Origin: Ewingella sp. CoE-038-23 | GTDB taxonomy: Bacteria; Pseudomonadota; Gammaproteobacteria; Enterobacterales; Enterobacteriaceae | NCBI RefSeq assembly: GCF_040419245.1 | Contig: NZ_JAZHOH010000001.1 | Span: 1,240,001-1,304,000, forward strand | Reading direction: 5' to 3' | Length of the DNA: 64,000 nt | Shown here: positions 25,253 through 33,840 of the stretch, piece by piece | Position numbering within the stretch: position 1 is the stretch's first letter | How the letters are laid out: the number at the start of each line of letters is the position of its first letter | Notes under the pieces: model-generated | What the model was told of the DNA's origin: nothing | Databases searched by the model: none | The model's input: only the letters and a program-made list of their open reading frames with translations | Made by a program: the position numbers and the translations under genes

Positions 25253-26163
25253 CCAGCGAACGCGACAGATTGCCTTTGGCGGAAGACCTGCGGGTCTTTC
25301 TGGCGGTAGTGAATAAGCAGAGCTTTGCCGCCGCCGCCACCGAGCTAGGCCAGTCTCCCGCCTACGTCAGTAAGCGAATCCAGATCCTTGAAGAGGCGCT
25401 GAGTGCCCGTCTGTTGCATCGATCTACACGCGGCATTCGCCTGACCGAGGAAGGGGAGCGCGCCCAGCGCTGGGCACTGCAAATCCTGGATAACTTCGAC
25501 CAGTTTATCGGCGATCTGTCCGACTCCCGCACCGAGCCGCGTGGCAATGTGCATATTTGCAGCTCTTTTGGCTTTGGCCGCTGCCACGTCGCGCCCGCCG
25601 TGGCGGAGCTGGCGGAACGCTATCCGCAGCTTAATTTGCGCCTCGACCTGTACGATCGGGTGATTGATCTGGTGGCCGAAGGCGTGGATCTGGAAATTCT
25701 GGTGGGGGATGACATCCCCGAGCAGCACATTGGCAAAAAGTTAGCCCAGCATCAGCGCATTCTTTGCGCCTCGCCTGACTATCTCCAGGCCCACGGCGTG
25801 CCGGAGTCGTTGGAGGATTTAACCGAACATCAGTGTCTGGTGCTCAAAGAGCGGGATAACCCCTTTGGCATCTGGTCAGTGACGGCAGAGGGCGAAGAGC
25901 AGCGCATTCGCGTTAAAGGGGCGCTCTCGTCGAACAGTGGCGAAGTGGTGCTGCAATGGGCGTTGAAACACCACGGTATCATTCTGCGCTCGCAGTGGGA
26001 CGTCCAGCCCTACCTCGACAGTGGCGAGCTGGTGCAGGTTTTACCGGCTTACTCGCAGCCTGCCAGCGTGTGGGCGGTCTATCCGACGCGTTTGGCGGAG
26101 TCCGCCAAGCTGCGAGTTTGTGTCGAATTCTTCCAGCAAAGATTCAGTCAGCTGCTCGGCTAG
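25249..26163 (+). CDS. LysR-family transcriptional regulator (DmlR-like)
   Basis: A 304-residue LysR-type regulator. The winged helix-turn-helix is at the N-terminus (LRVFLAVVNKQSFAAAATEL, then GQSPAYVSKRIQILEEAL). The effector-binding domain follows from about residue 95. The start is a GTG at 25249 that overlaps the TGA of the previous gene (GTGA); a TTG at 25237 is also possible. The DmlR branch often controls neighbouring dicarboxylate or amino-acid genes. It converges with leuD, 78 bp away, so leuCD is a candidate target, although convergent placement makes this less certain. It may be co-transcribed with eptB and the EEP gene. Confidence 0.9.
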   Translation: MTSERDRLPLAEDLRVFLAVVNKQSFAAAATELGQSPAYVSKRIQILEEALSARLLHRSTRGIRLTEEGERAQRWALQILDNFDQFIGDLSDSRTEPRGNVHICSSFGFGRCHVAPAVAELAERYPQLNLRLDLYDRVIDLVAEGVDLEILVGDDIPEQHIGKKLAQHQRILCASPDYLQAHGVPESLEDLTEHQCLVLKERDNPFGIWSVTAEGEEQRIRVKGALSSNSGEVVLQWALKHHGIILRSQWDVQPYLDSGELVQVLPAYSQPASVWAVYPTRLAESAKLRVCVEFFQQRFSQLLG

Positions 26164-26241
26164 CGCCGCGATCGTCACGGCGCAAATCACCTGCTTCATT
26201 CAACATTCAACATTAAGAACTTAATACTCACCGAGAGTGCT

Positions 26242-26850
26242 TCACGCCAACCACGGATTGTTTTGCAAATGCCTCTGCTGGAACTGGCGAATGTCGTCGC
26301 TGTAGCGAAGGGTATTGCCGATAGCATCGAGACCGTTGAGCAGTGACAGTTTACTCAGCTCATCAATAGTGAAATCAATCAGCTCGCCGTTGCTCAGGCT
26401 AATTTTCTGCTCAGGCAGGTCAACGGTGATCTCATTGGTCTGCGGCTGTGCGACCCGTTCCGCGATTTTGGACCACTGCTCGGGCGAAAGTTGCACGGTC
26501 AGCACGCCGTTACGCTGGCAGTTGTCGAAGAAGATCCCGGCGAAGGTGGTGCCAATCAGCGCCCGAATGCCCAGCTGTTTCAGCCCCCACACCGCGTGCT
26601 CGCGGCTTGAGCCACAGCCAAAGTTTGGCCCAACTACCAGAAACTTGGCCGACTGCCACTCCGGCTGATTGAGAATAAACGCCGGGTCCGGCGCGCCGTC
26701 GGTCAAAAAGCGCAAATCAAAGAACACGCCTTTATCCAGGCCATTGCGGTCAATGCCCTTTAGAAACTGCTTTGGCATGATCACGTCAGTATCGACGTTG
26801 GCCGCAGTTAGCGGGGCGGCAACGGCGGTTAATACGTTAAAAGCTTGCAT
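26242..26850 (-). CDS. leuD: 3-isopropylmalate dehydratase small subunit
   Basis: The small (swivel-domain) subunit of isopropylmalate isomerase, 202 residues, normal for LeuD. It pairs with LeuC to isomerise 2- to 3-isopropylmalate in leucine synthesis. Motifs include ANVDTDVIMPKQFLKGIDRNGLD from about residue 18 (split for length) and GPNFGCGSSREHAVWGL near 75, which forms the substrate-recognition loop. It lies 10 bp after leuC. No leuA or leuB is adjacent, unlike the usual leuABCD operon. This may be a second, diverged isomerase pair; I cannot see whether the canonical operon exists elsewhere. Confidence 0.93.
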   Translation of the reverse strand: MQAFNVLTAVAAPLTAANVDTDVIMPKQFLKGIDRNGLDKGVFFDLRFLTDGAPDPAFILNQPEWQSAKFLVVGPNFGCGSSREHAVWGLKQLGIRALIGTTFAGIFFDNCQRNGVLTVQLSPEQWSKIAERVAQPQTNEITVDLPEQKISLSNGELIDFTIDELSKLSLLNGLDAIGNTLRYSDDIRQFQQRHLQNNPWLA

Positions 26851-26860
26851 GGTTCTCTCC

Positions 26861-28270
26861 TCACTGGTCGCGAACGTCGGTTAGATGGCCGCGAATGGCG
26901 GCGGCGGCGACCATCGCCGGGCTCATCAGATGGGTACGGGCTCCGGCACCCTGACGACCTTCAAAGTTACGGTTGGTGCTCGACGCGCAGCGATCGCCCG
27001 GTGACAGCACGTCGTCGTTCATCGCCAGACACATTGAGCAGCCTGACTGGCGCCACTCGAAACCGGCCTGAATAAAGATCTCGGCCAAGCCTTCTGCTTC
27101 GGCCTGCGCCCGCACTTGGCTAGAGCCGGGGACAATCATTGCCCGCACTGTCGCTGCCACGCTTTTACCGCGAACCACCTCCGCCGCCGCGCGCAAATCT
27201 TCAATACGCGCATTGGTACAGGAGCCTATAAAGGCGTGGCTGATATTGATGCTATTGAGCGGCTGACCTGCGCGCAGGCCCATGTAGTTCAGGGCACGCT
27301 GCAAATCTTTGCGGCGAGAAGCATCCGGCTCGGCTGACGGGTCCGGCACTTGGCCGTTAATCGCCAGAGCCTGATCCGGGCTGGTTCCCCAGCTCACCAT
27401 CGGGGCAATCTCAGCGGCGCTGAGTTCCACTTCGCGGTCAAACACGGCGTCGGTGTCGCTGTGTAACTCTTTCTTCCACAGGGCAACGGCGTCGAGCCAC
27501 TGCTGGCCTTTCGGCGCGCGCGGTTTGTCTTTCAAATACTCGAAGACCTTTTCGTCTGGTGCCATAAATGCGCCACGCGCACCGGCCTCGACCGCCATAT
27601 TGCAGATGGTCATCCGCCCCTCGACGCTGAGCATGTCGATGCCTTCGCCGCAGAACTCAATGGCGTAGCCGGTCGCACCCGCCGCGCCGATTTTCGCCAC
27701 CAGCGCCATCACCACGTCTTTGGCGGTAATGCCGTTTGCCAGCCTGCCGTTCACCGTCACGCGCAGGGTTTTCAGCTTTTTGTACACTAAGGTTTGGGTC
27801 GCCAGCAGGTGTTCAATTTCGGATGTGCCGATGCCGAAACCAAACGCGCCCAGCGCGCCGTAGGTGGTGGTGTGGCTGTCTCCGGCGGCGATAACCATAC
27901 CCGGCAAGATAAAGCCTTGTTCAGGGGCCACCACGTGCTCAATGCCCTGACGTTTGTCTAAAATATCAAACAGCTCAATGCCAAACTCTTGGCAGTTTTC
28001 CGCCAGATAGGAAACCTGCCGCGCTCCGCCCGCGTCCGGCATTTGGCGGGTACGCACTGGCGCAGTTGGGTTGACGTGGTCAACTACCGCGAGAGACGTC
28101 TCAGGCCGCCACACGCGGCGTCCGGCGTCGCGCAGCCCGCTAAAGGCCTGCGGGCTGGTGTACTCGTTAATTACCTGACGGTCGATGTAAAGCAGCACGT
28201 GGCCTTTGTCATCCAGCGTGCGCACGCTGTGACTGTCGATATGCTTTTCATATAGCGTTCTTGGTTTCAT
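26861..28270 (-). CDS. leuC: 3-isopropylmalate dehydratase large subunit
   Basis: The catalytic aconitase-family subunit, 469 residues (typical 466). The start MKPRTLYEKHIDSHSVRTL resembles the LeuC N-terminus, and VAAGDSHTTTYGALGAFGFG carries the substrate-site pattern near 125-145. Cysteines for the [4Fe-4S] cluster are visible in FIGSCTNARIEDL near 345 and QSGCSMCLAMN near 405-415. It is followed by leuD with a 10-bp gap. Upstream is a divergent dehalogenase-type gene. The pair stands apart from leuA and leuB, so either leucine synthesis or a related hydroxyacid isomerisation is possible. Confidence 0.94.
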   Translation of the reverse strand: MKPRTLYEKHIDSHSVRTLDDKGHVLLYIDRQVINEYTSPQAFSGLRDAGRRVWRPETSLAVVDHVNPTAPVRTRQMPDAGGARQVSYLAENCQEFGIELFDILDKRQGIEHVVAPEQGFILPGMVIAAGDSHTTTYGALGAFGFGIGTSEIEHLLATQTLVYKKLKTLRVTVNGRLANGITAKDVVMALVAKIGAAGATGYAIEFCGEGIDMLSVEGRMTICNMAVEAGARGAFMAPDEKVFEYLKDKPRAPKGQQWLDAVALWKKELHSDTDAVFDREVELSAAEIAPMVSWGTSPDQALAINGQVPDPSAEPDASRRKDLQRALNYMGLRAGQPLNSINISHAFIGSCTNARIEDLRAAAEVVRGKSVAATVRAMIVPGSSQVRAQAEAEGLAEIFIQAGFEWRQSGCSMCLAMNDDVLSPGDRCASSTNRNFEGRQGAGARTHLMSPAMVAAAAIRGHLTDVRDQ

Positions 28271-28458
28271 TTTATTGTCCTGAGAAACTATTATTGCCCT
28301 GAGAAACTCAGTGGATAACCCAGCGTCGCAACTTCCAGGTGTCCGAGCAATGGCCTAAGCGTGGTGCTTCAAAACACGATCCGTGAATAGCCGATCTCCA
28401 GTTGTGAGCTTGTTGCCAACGGGGCAAAGACTAAGATGGGTAAAAAAGGAGAAAACCC

Positions 28459-29337
28459 ATGCTTGAACATTTTACCCAAGGTCGGATTGCCGTTAATGGA
28501 ACTGACATTGCCTATCGAATAGCCGGTCAAGGCGAACCCTTGCTACTGCTGCACGGACACCCGCAAACGCAGGCCATTTGGCATAAAATCGCGCCGTACC
28601 TGACTTCACAATACACAGTGGTACTAGCCGATTTACGCGGCTACGGCGACAGTGGCAAACCTGAGCCGGACGCCGACCATTATCTCTACAGCAAGCGCGA
28701 AATGGCGCAGGACCAGTACGAGCTGATGCTAGCGCTGGGCTTCAAGCAATTTAGCGTGATAGCCCATGACCGCGGCGCTCGCGTGGCGCACCGTCTGGCC
28801 CTCGACCACCCGCAGGCCGTAAAACGCATGGTGCTGATGGATATCGCGCCGACGCTATCCATGTACCAGCAAACCAATGAAGAATTTGCTCGCGCCTACT
28901 GGCATTGGTTCTTCCTGATTCGCCCCGCGCCGCTCCCTGAAGCCTTAATCTCTCATGATGCTGACCTGTACCTGCGCAGCGTAATGGGTAGCCGCAGCGC
29001 CGGTATGCAGCCCTTCACCGACGAAGCATACGCAGATTATTTGCGCTGTCTGCAACTTGATGGCACGGCGCGCGGAATTTGCGAGGACTATCGAGCCTCG
29101 GCGTCGATTGACCTGCAACACGACCAGATTGATCTCGAGGCGTCTCGCAAAGTGCAATGTCCGCTGTTGATCCTGTGGGGCGAGCAGGGCACCGTCGGCA
29201 AATGTTTTAAGCCGCTGGAGGAATGGGCGAAGGTGGCTGAACAGGTAACAGGCGAGGCGCTGCCCTGTGGACACTACATTGCAGAAGAACAGCCGGAGCT
29301 TCTGCTGGAGAAGGTTTTGCCTTTCTTGCGCCAATAA
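28459..29337 (+). CDS. Alpha/beta hydrolase of the fluoroacetate (haloacetate) dehalogenase type
   Basis: A 292-residue cytoplasmic alpha/beta hydrolase. The nucleophile elbow is HDRGAR with Asp104, the signature of fluoroacetate dehalogenases; Arg residues beside it bind the carboxylate. The oxyanion-loop motif is LLHGHPQTQAIWHKIAP. His149-Trp150 in the cap (HWFFLIRPAPLPEA) match the halide-pocket His-Trp pair. The catalytic His is His272 in CGHYIAEE. Length is normal for DehH1/FAcD (about 295). The start ATG at 28459 has AAGGAGAAAA upstream. The true substrate may be another haloacid or an ester; the sequence alone favours haloacetate. It is divergent from leuC. Confidence 0.87.
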   Translation: MLEHFTQGRIAVNGTDIAYRIAGQGEPLLLLHGHPQTQAIWHKIAPYLTSQYTVVLADLRGYGDSGKPEPDADHYLYSKREMAQDQYELMLALGFKQFSVIAHDRGARVAHRLALDHPQAVKRMVLMDIAPTLSMYQQTNEEFARAYWHWFFLIRPAPLPEALISHDADLYLRSVMGSRSAGMQPFTDEAYADYLRCLQLDGTARGICEDYRASASIDLQHDQIDLEASRKVQCPLLILWGEQGTVGKCFKPLEEWAKVAEQVTGEALPCGHYIAEEQPELLLEKVLPFLRQ

Positions 29338-29363
29338 ACGGAGCAGGTTTTTGGATAGCCAAC

Positions 29364-29389
29364 AAAAAACCCGCCGAGGCGGGTTTTTA
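29364..29389. terminator. Bidirectional terminator between the dehalogenase and betT
   Basis: The stem AAAAAACCCGCC / GGCGGGTTTTT with a 3-nt loop has A before and T after, and serves two convergent genes. Confidence 0.9.
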
Positions 29390-29416
29390 TTATCGTACTA
29401 ACTGAGCGATTGAGGA

Positions 29417-31474
29417 TTAAATCGTCTGCTCAGGGAAGGTCAGGGTGTTGCCCGGCGCTTCGCGATTAATGTGCAGGAAGTTCAGATGACGTTCGTACTG
29501 ATCCAGAATGTCATTGATCACCTGATGCTTGGTGAAGTCCATCAGGTCATTACCCTGCGTACCTTCCAGCAGGAAGGTTTCCAGACGGTAGTAGTGCGAT
29601 TTACCCGCACGAGCGCGATAGGTAAACGCCGGAACGGCATAGCGCACAGGCCAGATCTGATAGACAAAGTTCTGCTCTTCGCCCAGCGCCACGATAAGCT
29701 CGAGATGGTTGATTTTCTCATCGTCCTCCGGCTCATGCTCGCTGAACTCGACTTTGGCACCGCGCAGCTCCAGCTCTTGAGCCACGTCCAGCATTGCCGG
29801 ACGGCAGACGTTATCCATCATTTTCTGCGTATGGGTGGTACCCGGATAGTTCATCACGCGTGATAAACGCTGTTTCCAGTTAAGCACCGCGTCGCCGCCG
29901 CTGACCGCAATCGGGGCCAGAGACTGCTGGGTACTGGCGCGGCGATAATCTTCCAGCCGCAGCGATTTATACAAACCGGCCATGATGAAGAAGATAACGA
30001 AGCTAAACGGCAAACCCATGATAACCGTGGCGTTTTGCAGCGCTGAGACGCCGTCGGTCATCAACATGCCCAGCGTTAACACGCCGATGGTGACTGACCA
30101 GAAAATGCGTAACCAGTTCGGGGCATCGTTGTTGATGTCCGCCAGCTTCGAGGTGAAGTTACCCAGCACCAGAGAGCCGGAATCCGCCGACGTCACGTAG
30201 AACAGCAGGCCGGTAATGGTGGCAACCGAAGCACTCAGGGTAAAGCCCGGATACTGCGCCAGCAGGCTGTAAACGCCGCGCTCAGGGTGGGCGATCACTT
30301 CATTGGCGAAGCCCAGATTACCGTGAATGATTTGGTACAGCGCGCTGTTACCGAAAATCGACAACCACAGCAGGGTAAACACAAACGGAATGATCAAGGT
30401 ACCCAGCACGAACTCACGGATAGTACGGCCGCGTGAGATACGCGCCAGGAACAGGCCAACAAACGGCGACCAGGCAACCCACCATGCCCAGAAGAACAGC
30501 GTCCAGCTATTCATCCACTGGGTTGGACGGTCAAAGGCAAAGGTGTTGAGGGTCATGCCCATAAAGCGATTGATGTAATCGCCAATGTTGAGTACCAGCG
30601 CGTTGAGCAAGAATTCGGTATTACCGAAGAACAACAGGAACAGGATTAGACCCAGCGCCAGCAGCACGTTCAGCTCGGAAAGAATTCGAATACCTTTGTT
30701 CACGCCAGAGGTCACAGAGACTGTCGCCATAATCACCGACAGCAGGATAAGCGAGGCCTGCACCGTCAGGTTTTCCGGGATTTTGAACAGCACGTTGAGG
30801 CCGTAGTTCAGCTGCACCACGCCGATACCCAGCGTGGTGGCGATACCAAAGATGGTGCCGACCACCGCCGCGATATCCACGCTGTGGCCGATGGGACCAT
30901 TAATGCGCTTGCCGAAGATTGGATATAGCGCAGAACGAATGGTCAGCGGCAGGTTGTAGCGATAACTAAAGTAAGCCAGCGCGATGCCCATCAGCGCGTA
31001 CATTGACCAGCCGGTCAGGCCGTAGTGGAACAGCGTCCAGGTCATCGCCTGACGCGCAGCTTCCAGCGTCTGGCCCTGACCTTCCGGCGGCAACATATAT
31101 TGCGTTACCGGCTCGGCCACGGAGAAGAACATCAGGTCGATGCCTATCCCGGCGGCGAACAGCATCGCAGCCCAACTCATCATGCTGAATTCGGGTTTGG
31201 ATTGTTCAGGGCCGAGTTTAATCGAGCCGAAGCGCGAGCAGGCAATGAACACTACAAACACGATGTACAGCGTAGCAGCCAACATGTAATACCAGCCGAA
31301 AGTTGCTGATACCCAATTCAGTGCACTACTGAGCCATTTCCCCGACAATTCGGTATAAAAAATAGACATCAGCGTGAAGGCTAAAATTAAACCGGCGGAC
31401 GTAAAAAACACCACGCCGTTCAATTTATCCCGTGGTTTCTCGGACAGTTTATCCGTCGTATCGACAGCAGCCAT
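29417..31474 (-). CDS. betT: High-affinity choline transporter BetT
   Basis: A proton-driven choline carrier of the BCCT family in the inner membrane, feeding the glycine-betaine pathway. The 685-residue protein (E. coli 677) has about twelve membrane helices, beginning near residue 20. The BCCT signature is visible in MNSWTLFFWAWWVAWSPFVG and FLARISRGRTIREF near 325-360. A long hydrophilic C-terminus of about 170 residues, which senses osmolarity in BetT, is intact. It is divergent from betIBA, with a 26-bp BetI-type palindrome in the shared control region. This is the standard enterobacterial arrangement. Confidence 0.96.
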   Translation of the reverse strand: MAAVDTTDKLSEKPRDKLNGVVFFTSAGLILAFTLMSIFYTELSGKWLSSALNWVSATFGWYYMLAATLYIVFVVFIACSRFGSIKLGPEQSKPEFSMMSWAAMLFAAGIGIDLMFFSVAEPVTQYMLPPEGQGQTLEAARQAMTWTLFHYGLTGWSMYALMGIALAYFSYRYNLPLTIRSALYPIFGKRINGPIGHSVDIAAVVGTIFGIATTLGIGVVQLNYGLNVLFKIPENLTVQASLILLSVIMATVSVTSGVNKGIRILSELNVLLALGLILFLLFFGNTEFLLNALVLNIGDYINRFMGMTLNTFAFDRPTQWMNSWTLFFWAWWVAWSPFVGLFLARISRGRTIREFVLGTLIIPFVFTLLWLSIFGNSALYQIIHGNLGFANEVIAHPERGVYSLLAQYPGFTLSASVATITGLLFYVTSADSGSLVLGNFTSKLADINNDAPNWLRIFWSVTIGVLTLGMLMTDGVSALQNATVIMGLPFSFVIFFIMAGLYKSLRLEDYRRASTQQSLAPIAVSGGDAVLNWKQRLSRVMNYPGTTHTQKMMDNVCRPAMLDVAQELELRGAKVEFSEHEPEDDEKINHLELIVALGEEQNFVYQIWPVRYAVPAFTYRARAGKSHYYRLETFLLEGTQGNDLMDFTKHQVINDILDQYERHLNFLHINREAPGNTLTFPEQTI

Positions 31475-31591
31475 CGTTTCCCCTGTTAGGTTATTAATGA
31501 ACTTATTTTCAGATAGTTAGCAGGTTACTTCATCCATTTATAATGCATTTCTCATACAAATTACTAACGTATTGGTAATAAAATATATGCA

Positions 31592-31617
31592 TTTTTGATT
31601 GAACGTTCAATCAAAAA
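31592..31617. promoter_or_regulatory. BetI operator palindrome
   Basis: A perfect 26-bp palindrome centred between 31604 and 31605, with arms TTTTTGATTGAAC and GTTCAATCAAAAA. It lies in the betT/betI divergent region, 118 bp from the betT start and 94 bp from betI. It has the form and place expected of the operator bound by the TetR-family repressor BetI. Confidence 0.8.
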
Positions 31618-31710
31618 AAAGTTAAATAGAGTCAGCAACAAGGTTAAGAACGTCCGAAATCATGGTTAAAAAATAGGTTTCGGAAGACCGATTTTTCAGG
31701 AGTTGTACCC

Positions 31711-32310
31711 ATGCCCAAAGTAGGAATGCAGCCAATTAGACGGCAGCAATTGATTGAGGCAACGCTGGCAGCAGTGAACGAAGTGGGGATGCATGAAGCA
31801 TCGATTTCGCAAATTGCCCGCCGCGCTGGAGTGTCCAACGGCATCATCAGTCACTATTTCCGTGACAAGAATGGTCTGCTGGAAGCCACCATGCGTTATT
31901 TGCTCAGTCATTTGGGGGAAGGGGTGCAGGCGCGACTGGCGCAGCTGGACGACGACGCACCAACGGCACGTTTGCACGCAATTGCTCAGGCCAACTTCGA
32001 CGACAGCCAGACCAATGGCGCGGCGATGAAAACCTGGCTGGCTTTTTGGGCCAGTAGCATGCATCACCCTCAGTTGCACCGCCTACAGCAAGTGAACAGT
32101 CGCCGACTCTATTCAAATTTATGTTCTGAGTTTAGGCGGTTTTTACCGAAAGACGCGGCGCGCGTTGCCGCGAAAGGTATGGCCGGATTAATCGACGGCC
32201 TGTGGTTGAGGTCAGCCCTGAGTGGCAAGCCATTTAACCGCGAAGAAGCGCTACAAATTACTTATCGCTTCATTGAATCACAAATTTCGGCCCCCGCGCC
32301 GAAGGCCTAA
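31711..32310 (+). CDS. betI: Choline-responsive repressor BetI
   Basis: A TetR-family regulator of 199 residues that represses the bet genes until choline is present. The helix-turn-helix is [20 protein letters not shown] at about 31-50, and the start [19 protein letters not shown] is typical of BetI. Length is close to E. coli BetI (195). A CAGGAG ribosome-binding site precedes the ATG. It is the first gene of betIBA, 33 bp before betB. Confidence 0.96.
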   Translation: MPKVGMQPIRRQQLIEATLAAVNEVGMHEASISQIARRAGVSNGIISHYFRDKNGLLEATMRYLLSHLGEGVQARLAQLDDDAPTARLHAIAQANFDDSQTNGAAMKTWLAFWASSMHHPQLHRLQQVNSRRLYSNLCSEFRRFLPKDAARVAAKGMAGLIDGLWLRSALSGKPFNREEALQITYRFIESQISAPAPKA

Positions 32311-32343
32311 ATTCAGACCGCACTGACCGAGGAGAAGTTAATT

Positions 32344-33816
32344 ATGTCCCGCTACGGCACACAAAAACTGTATATCGATGGACGCTATCAGGAAAGCACC
32401 GGCAACGAGACGTTTGACGCCATCAACCCGGCCAATGGCGAAGTCATTGCCACCTTGCCAAACGCGACTGCCGAAGACGTTGATCTGGCAGTTAACGCGG
32501 CGATTAAAGGCCAGAAAGAGTGGGCAGCAATGACCGCGATGCAGCGTTCGCGCATTTTACGTCGTGCAGTGGATATTCTGCGCGAGCGGAATGACGAGCT
32601 GGCTGCTATCGAAACCGCAGACACCGGTAAGCCGCTGTCTGAAACCACCGCCGTGGATATCGTCACCGGCGCTGACGTGCTGGAATATTACGCCGGGCTT
32701 ATCCCTGCGCTCGAAGGCCAGCAGATCCCACTGCGCGACTCTTCCTTCGTCTACACCCGCCGCGAGCCGCTGGGCGTAGTGGCAGGCATTGGCGCATGGA
32801 ACTACCCGATTCAAATCGCACTGTGGAAGTCTGCTCCGGCGCTGGCTGCGGGTAACGCGATGATTTTCAAACCGAGCGAAGTGACTTCGCTCACCGCGCT
32901 GAAACTGGCTGAAATCTTCACCGAAGCGGGCGTGCCGAATGGCGTGTTTAACGTGGTAACCGGCAGCGGCGCGAGCGTCGGCCAGGCCCTGACCGACCAT
33001 CCGCACATCGCGAAAGTATCCTTCACCGGCGGCGTAGCGACCGGCAAGAAAGTGATGGCCAGCGCATCGGCCTCCACGCTGAAAGACGTGACCATGGAGC
33101 TGGGTGGTAAATCTCCGCTGATCATCTTCCCAGACGCTGATCTCGATAAAGCCGCAGATATCGCCATGATGGCGAACTTCTACAGCTCAGGTCAGGTCTG
33201 CACCAACGGCACCCGCGTGTTTGTGCCCGCAACCCGCAAAGCTGAGTTCGAAGCCAAAATTCTGGAGCGCGTTCAGCGTATTCGCCTCGGCGACCCGACT
33301 GACGAAAACGTCAACTTCGGGCCACTGGTCAGCTTCGCACACATGGAATCCGTGCTGCGCTACATCGAAAGCGGCAAAAGCGAAGGCGCGCGTCTGTTAG
33401 CGGGCGGCGAGCGCATCATCATCGGCGATTACGCCAAGGGCGCTTACGTCGCACCGACGGTATTCACCGACTGTAAAGACGACATGAAAATCGTCCGCGA
33501 AGAGATCTTCGGGCCGGTAATGAGCATCCTGTCTTACGAGAGCGAAGAAGAAGTGGTGCGCCGCGCCAACGATACCGAATACGGTCTGGCGGCGGGCCTG
33601 GTGACACAGGACCTGAACACCGCACACCGCGTTATCCACCAGTTGGAAGCCGGTATCTGCTGGATCAACACCTGGGGCGAGTCTGACGCTGCCATGCCAG
33701 TGGGGGGCTACAAGCACTCTGGCGTAGGCCGCGAAAACGGCGTGAGCACCCTTGAGCATTACACTCAGATTAAATCCGTGCAGGTTGAGCTGGGCGAATA
33801 CAGTTCGGTCTTTTAA
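32344..33816 (+). CDS. betB: Betaine aldehyde dehydrogenase BetB
   Basis: The NAD(P)-dependent enzyme that oxidises betaine aldehyde to glycine betaine in the cytoplasm, 490 residues as in E. coli. The catalytic pair is visible: general base Glu252 in MELGGKSP and nucleophile Cys286 in [10 protein letters not shown]. The cofactor-site segment [20 protein letters not shown] lies near 145-164. It sits 33 bp after betI and 24 bp before betA. GAGGAG upstream of the ATG is a strong ribosome-binding site. Confidence 0.97.
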   Translation: MSRYGTQKLYIDGRYQESTGNETFDAINPANGEVIATLPNATAEDVDLAVNAAIKGQKEWAAMTAMQRSRILRRAVDILRERNDELAAIETADTGKPLSETTAVDIVTGADVLEYYAGLIPALEGQQIPLRDSSFVYTRREPLGVVAGIGAWNYPIQIALWKSAPALAAGNAMIFKPSEVTSLTALKLAEIFTEAGVPNGVFNVVTGSGASVGQALTDHPHIAKVSFTGGVATGKKVMASASASTLKDVTMELGGKSPLIIFPDADLDKAADIAMMANFYSSGQVCTNGTRVFVPATRKAEFEAKILERVQRIRLGDPTDENVNFGPLVSFAHMESVLRYIESGKSEGARLLAGGERIIIGDYAKGAYVAPTVFTDCKDDMKIVREEIFGPVMSILSYESEEEVVRRANDTEYGLAAGLVTQDLNTAHRVIHQLEAGICWINTWGESDAAMPVGGYKHSGVGRENGVSTLEHYTQIKSVQVELGEYSSVF

Positions 33817-33840
33817 TCCGCCACCGCATAGGAGAATTGA

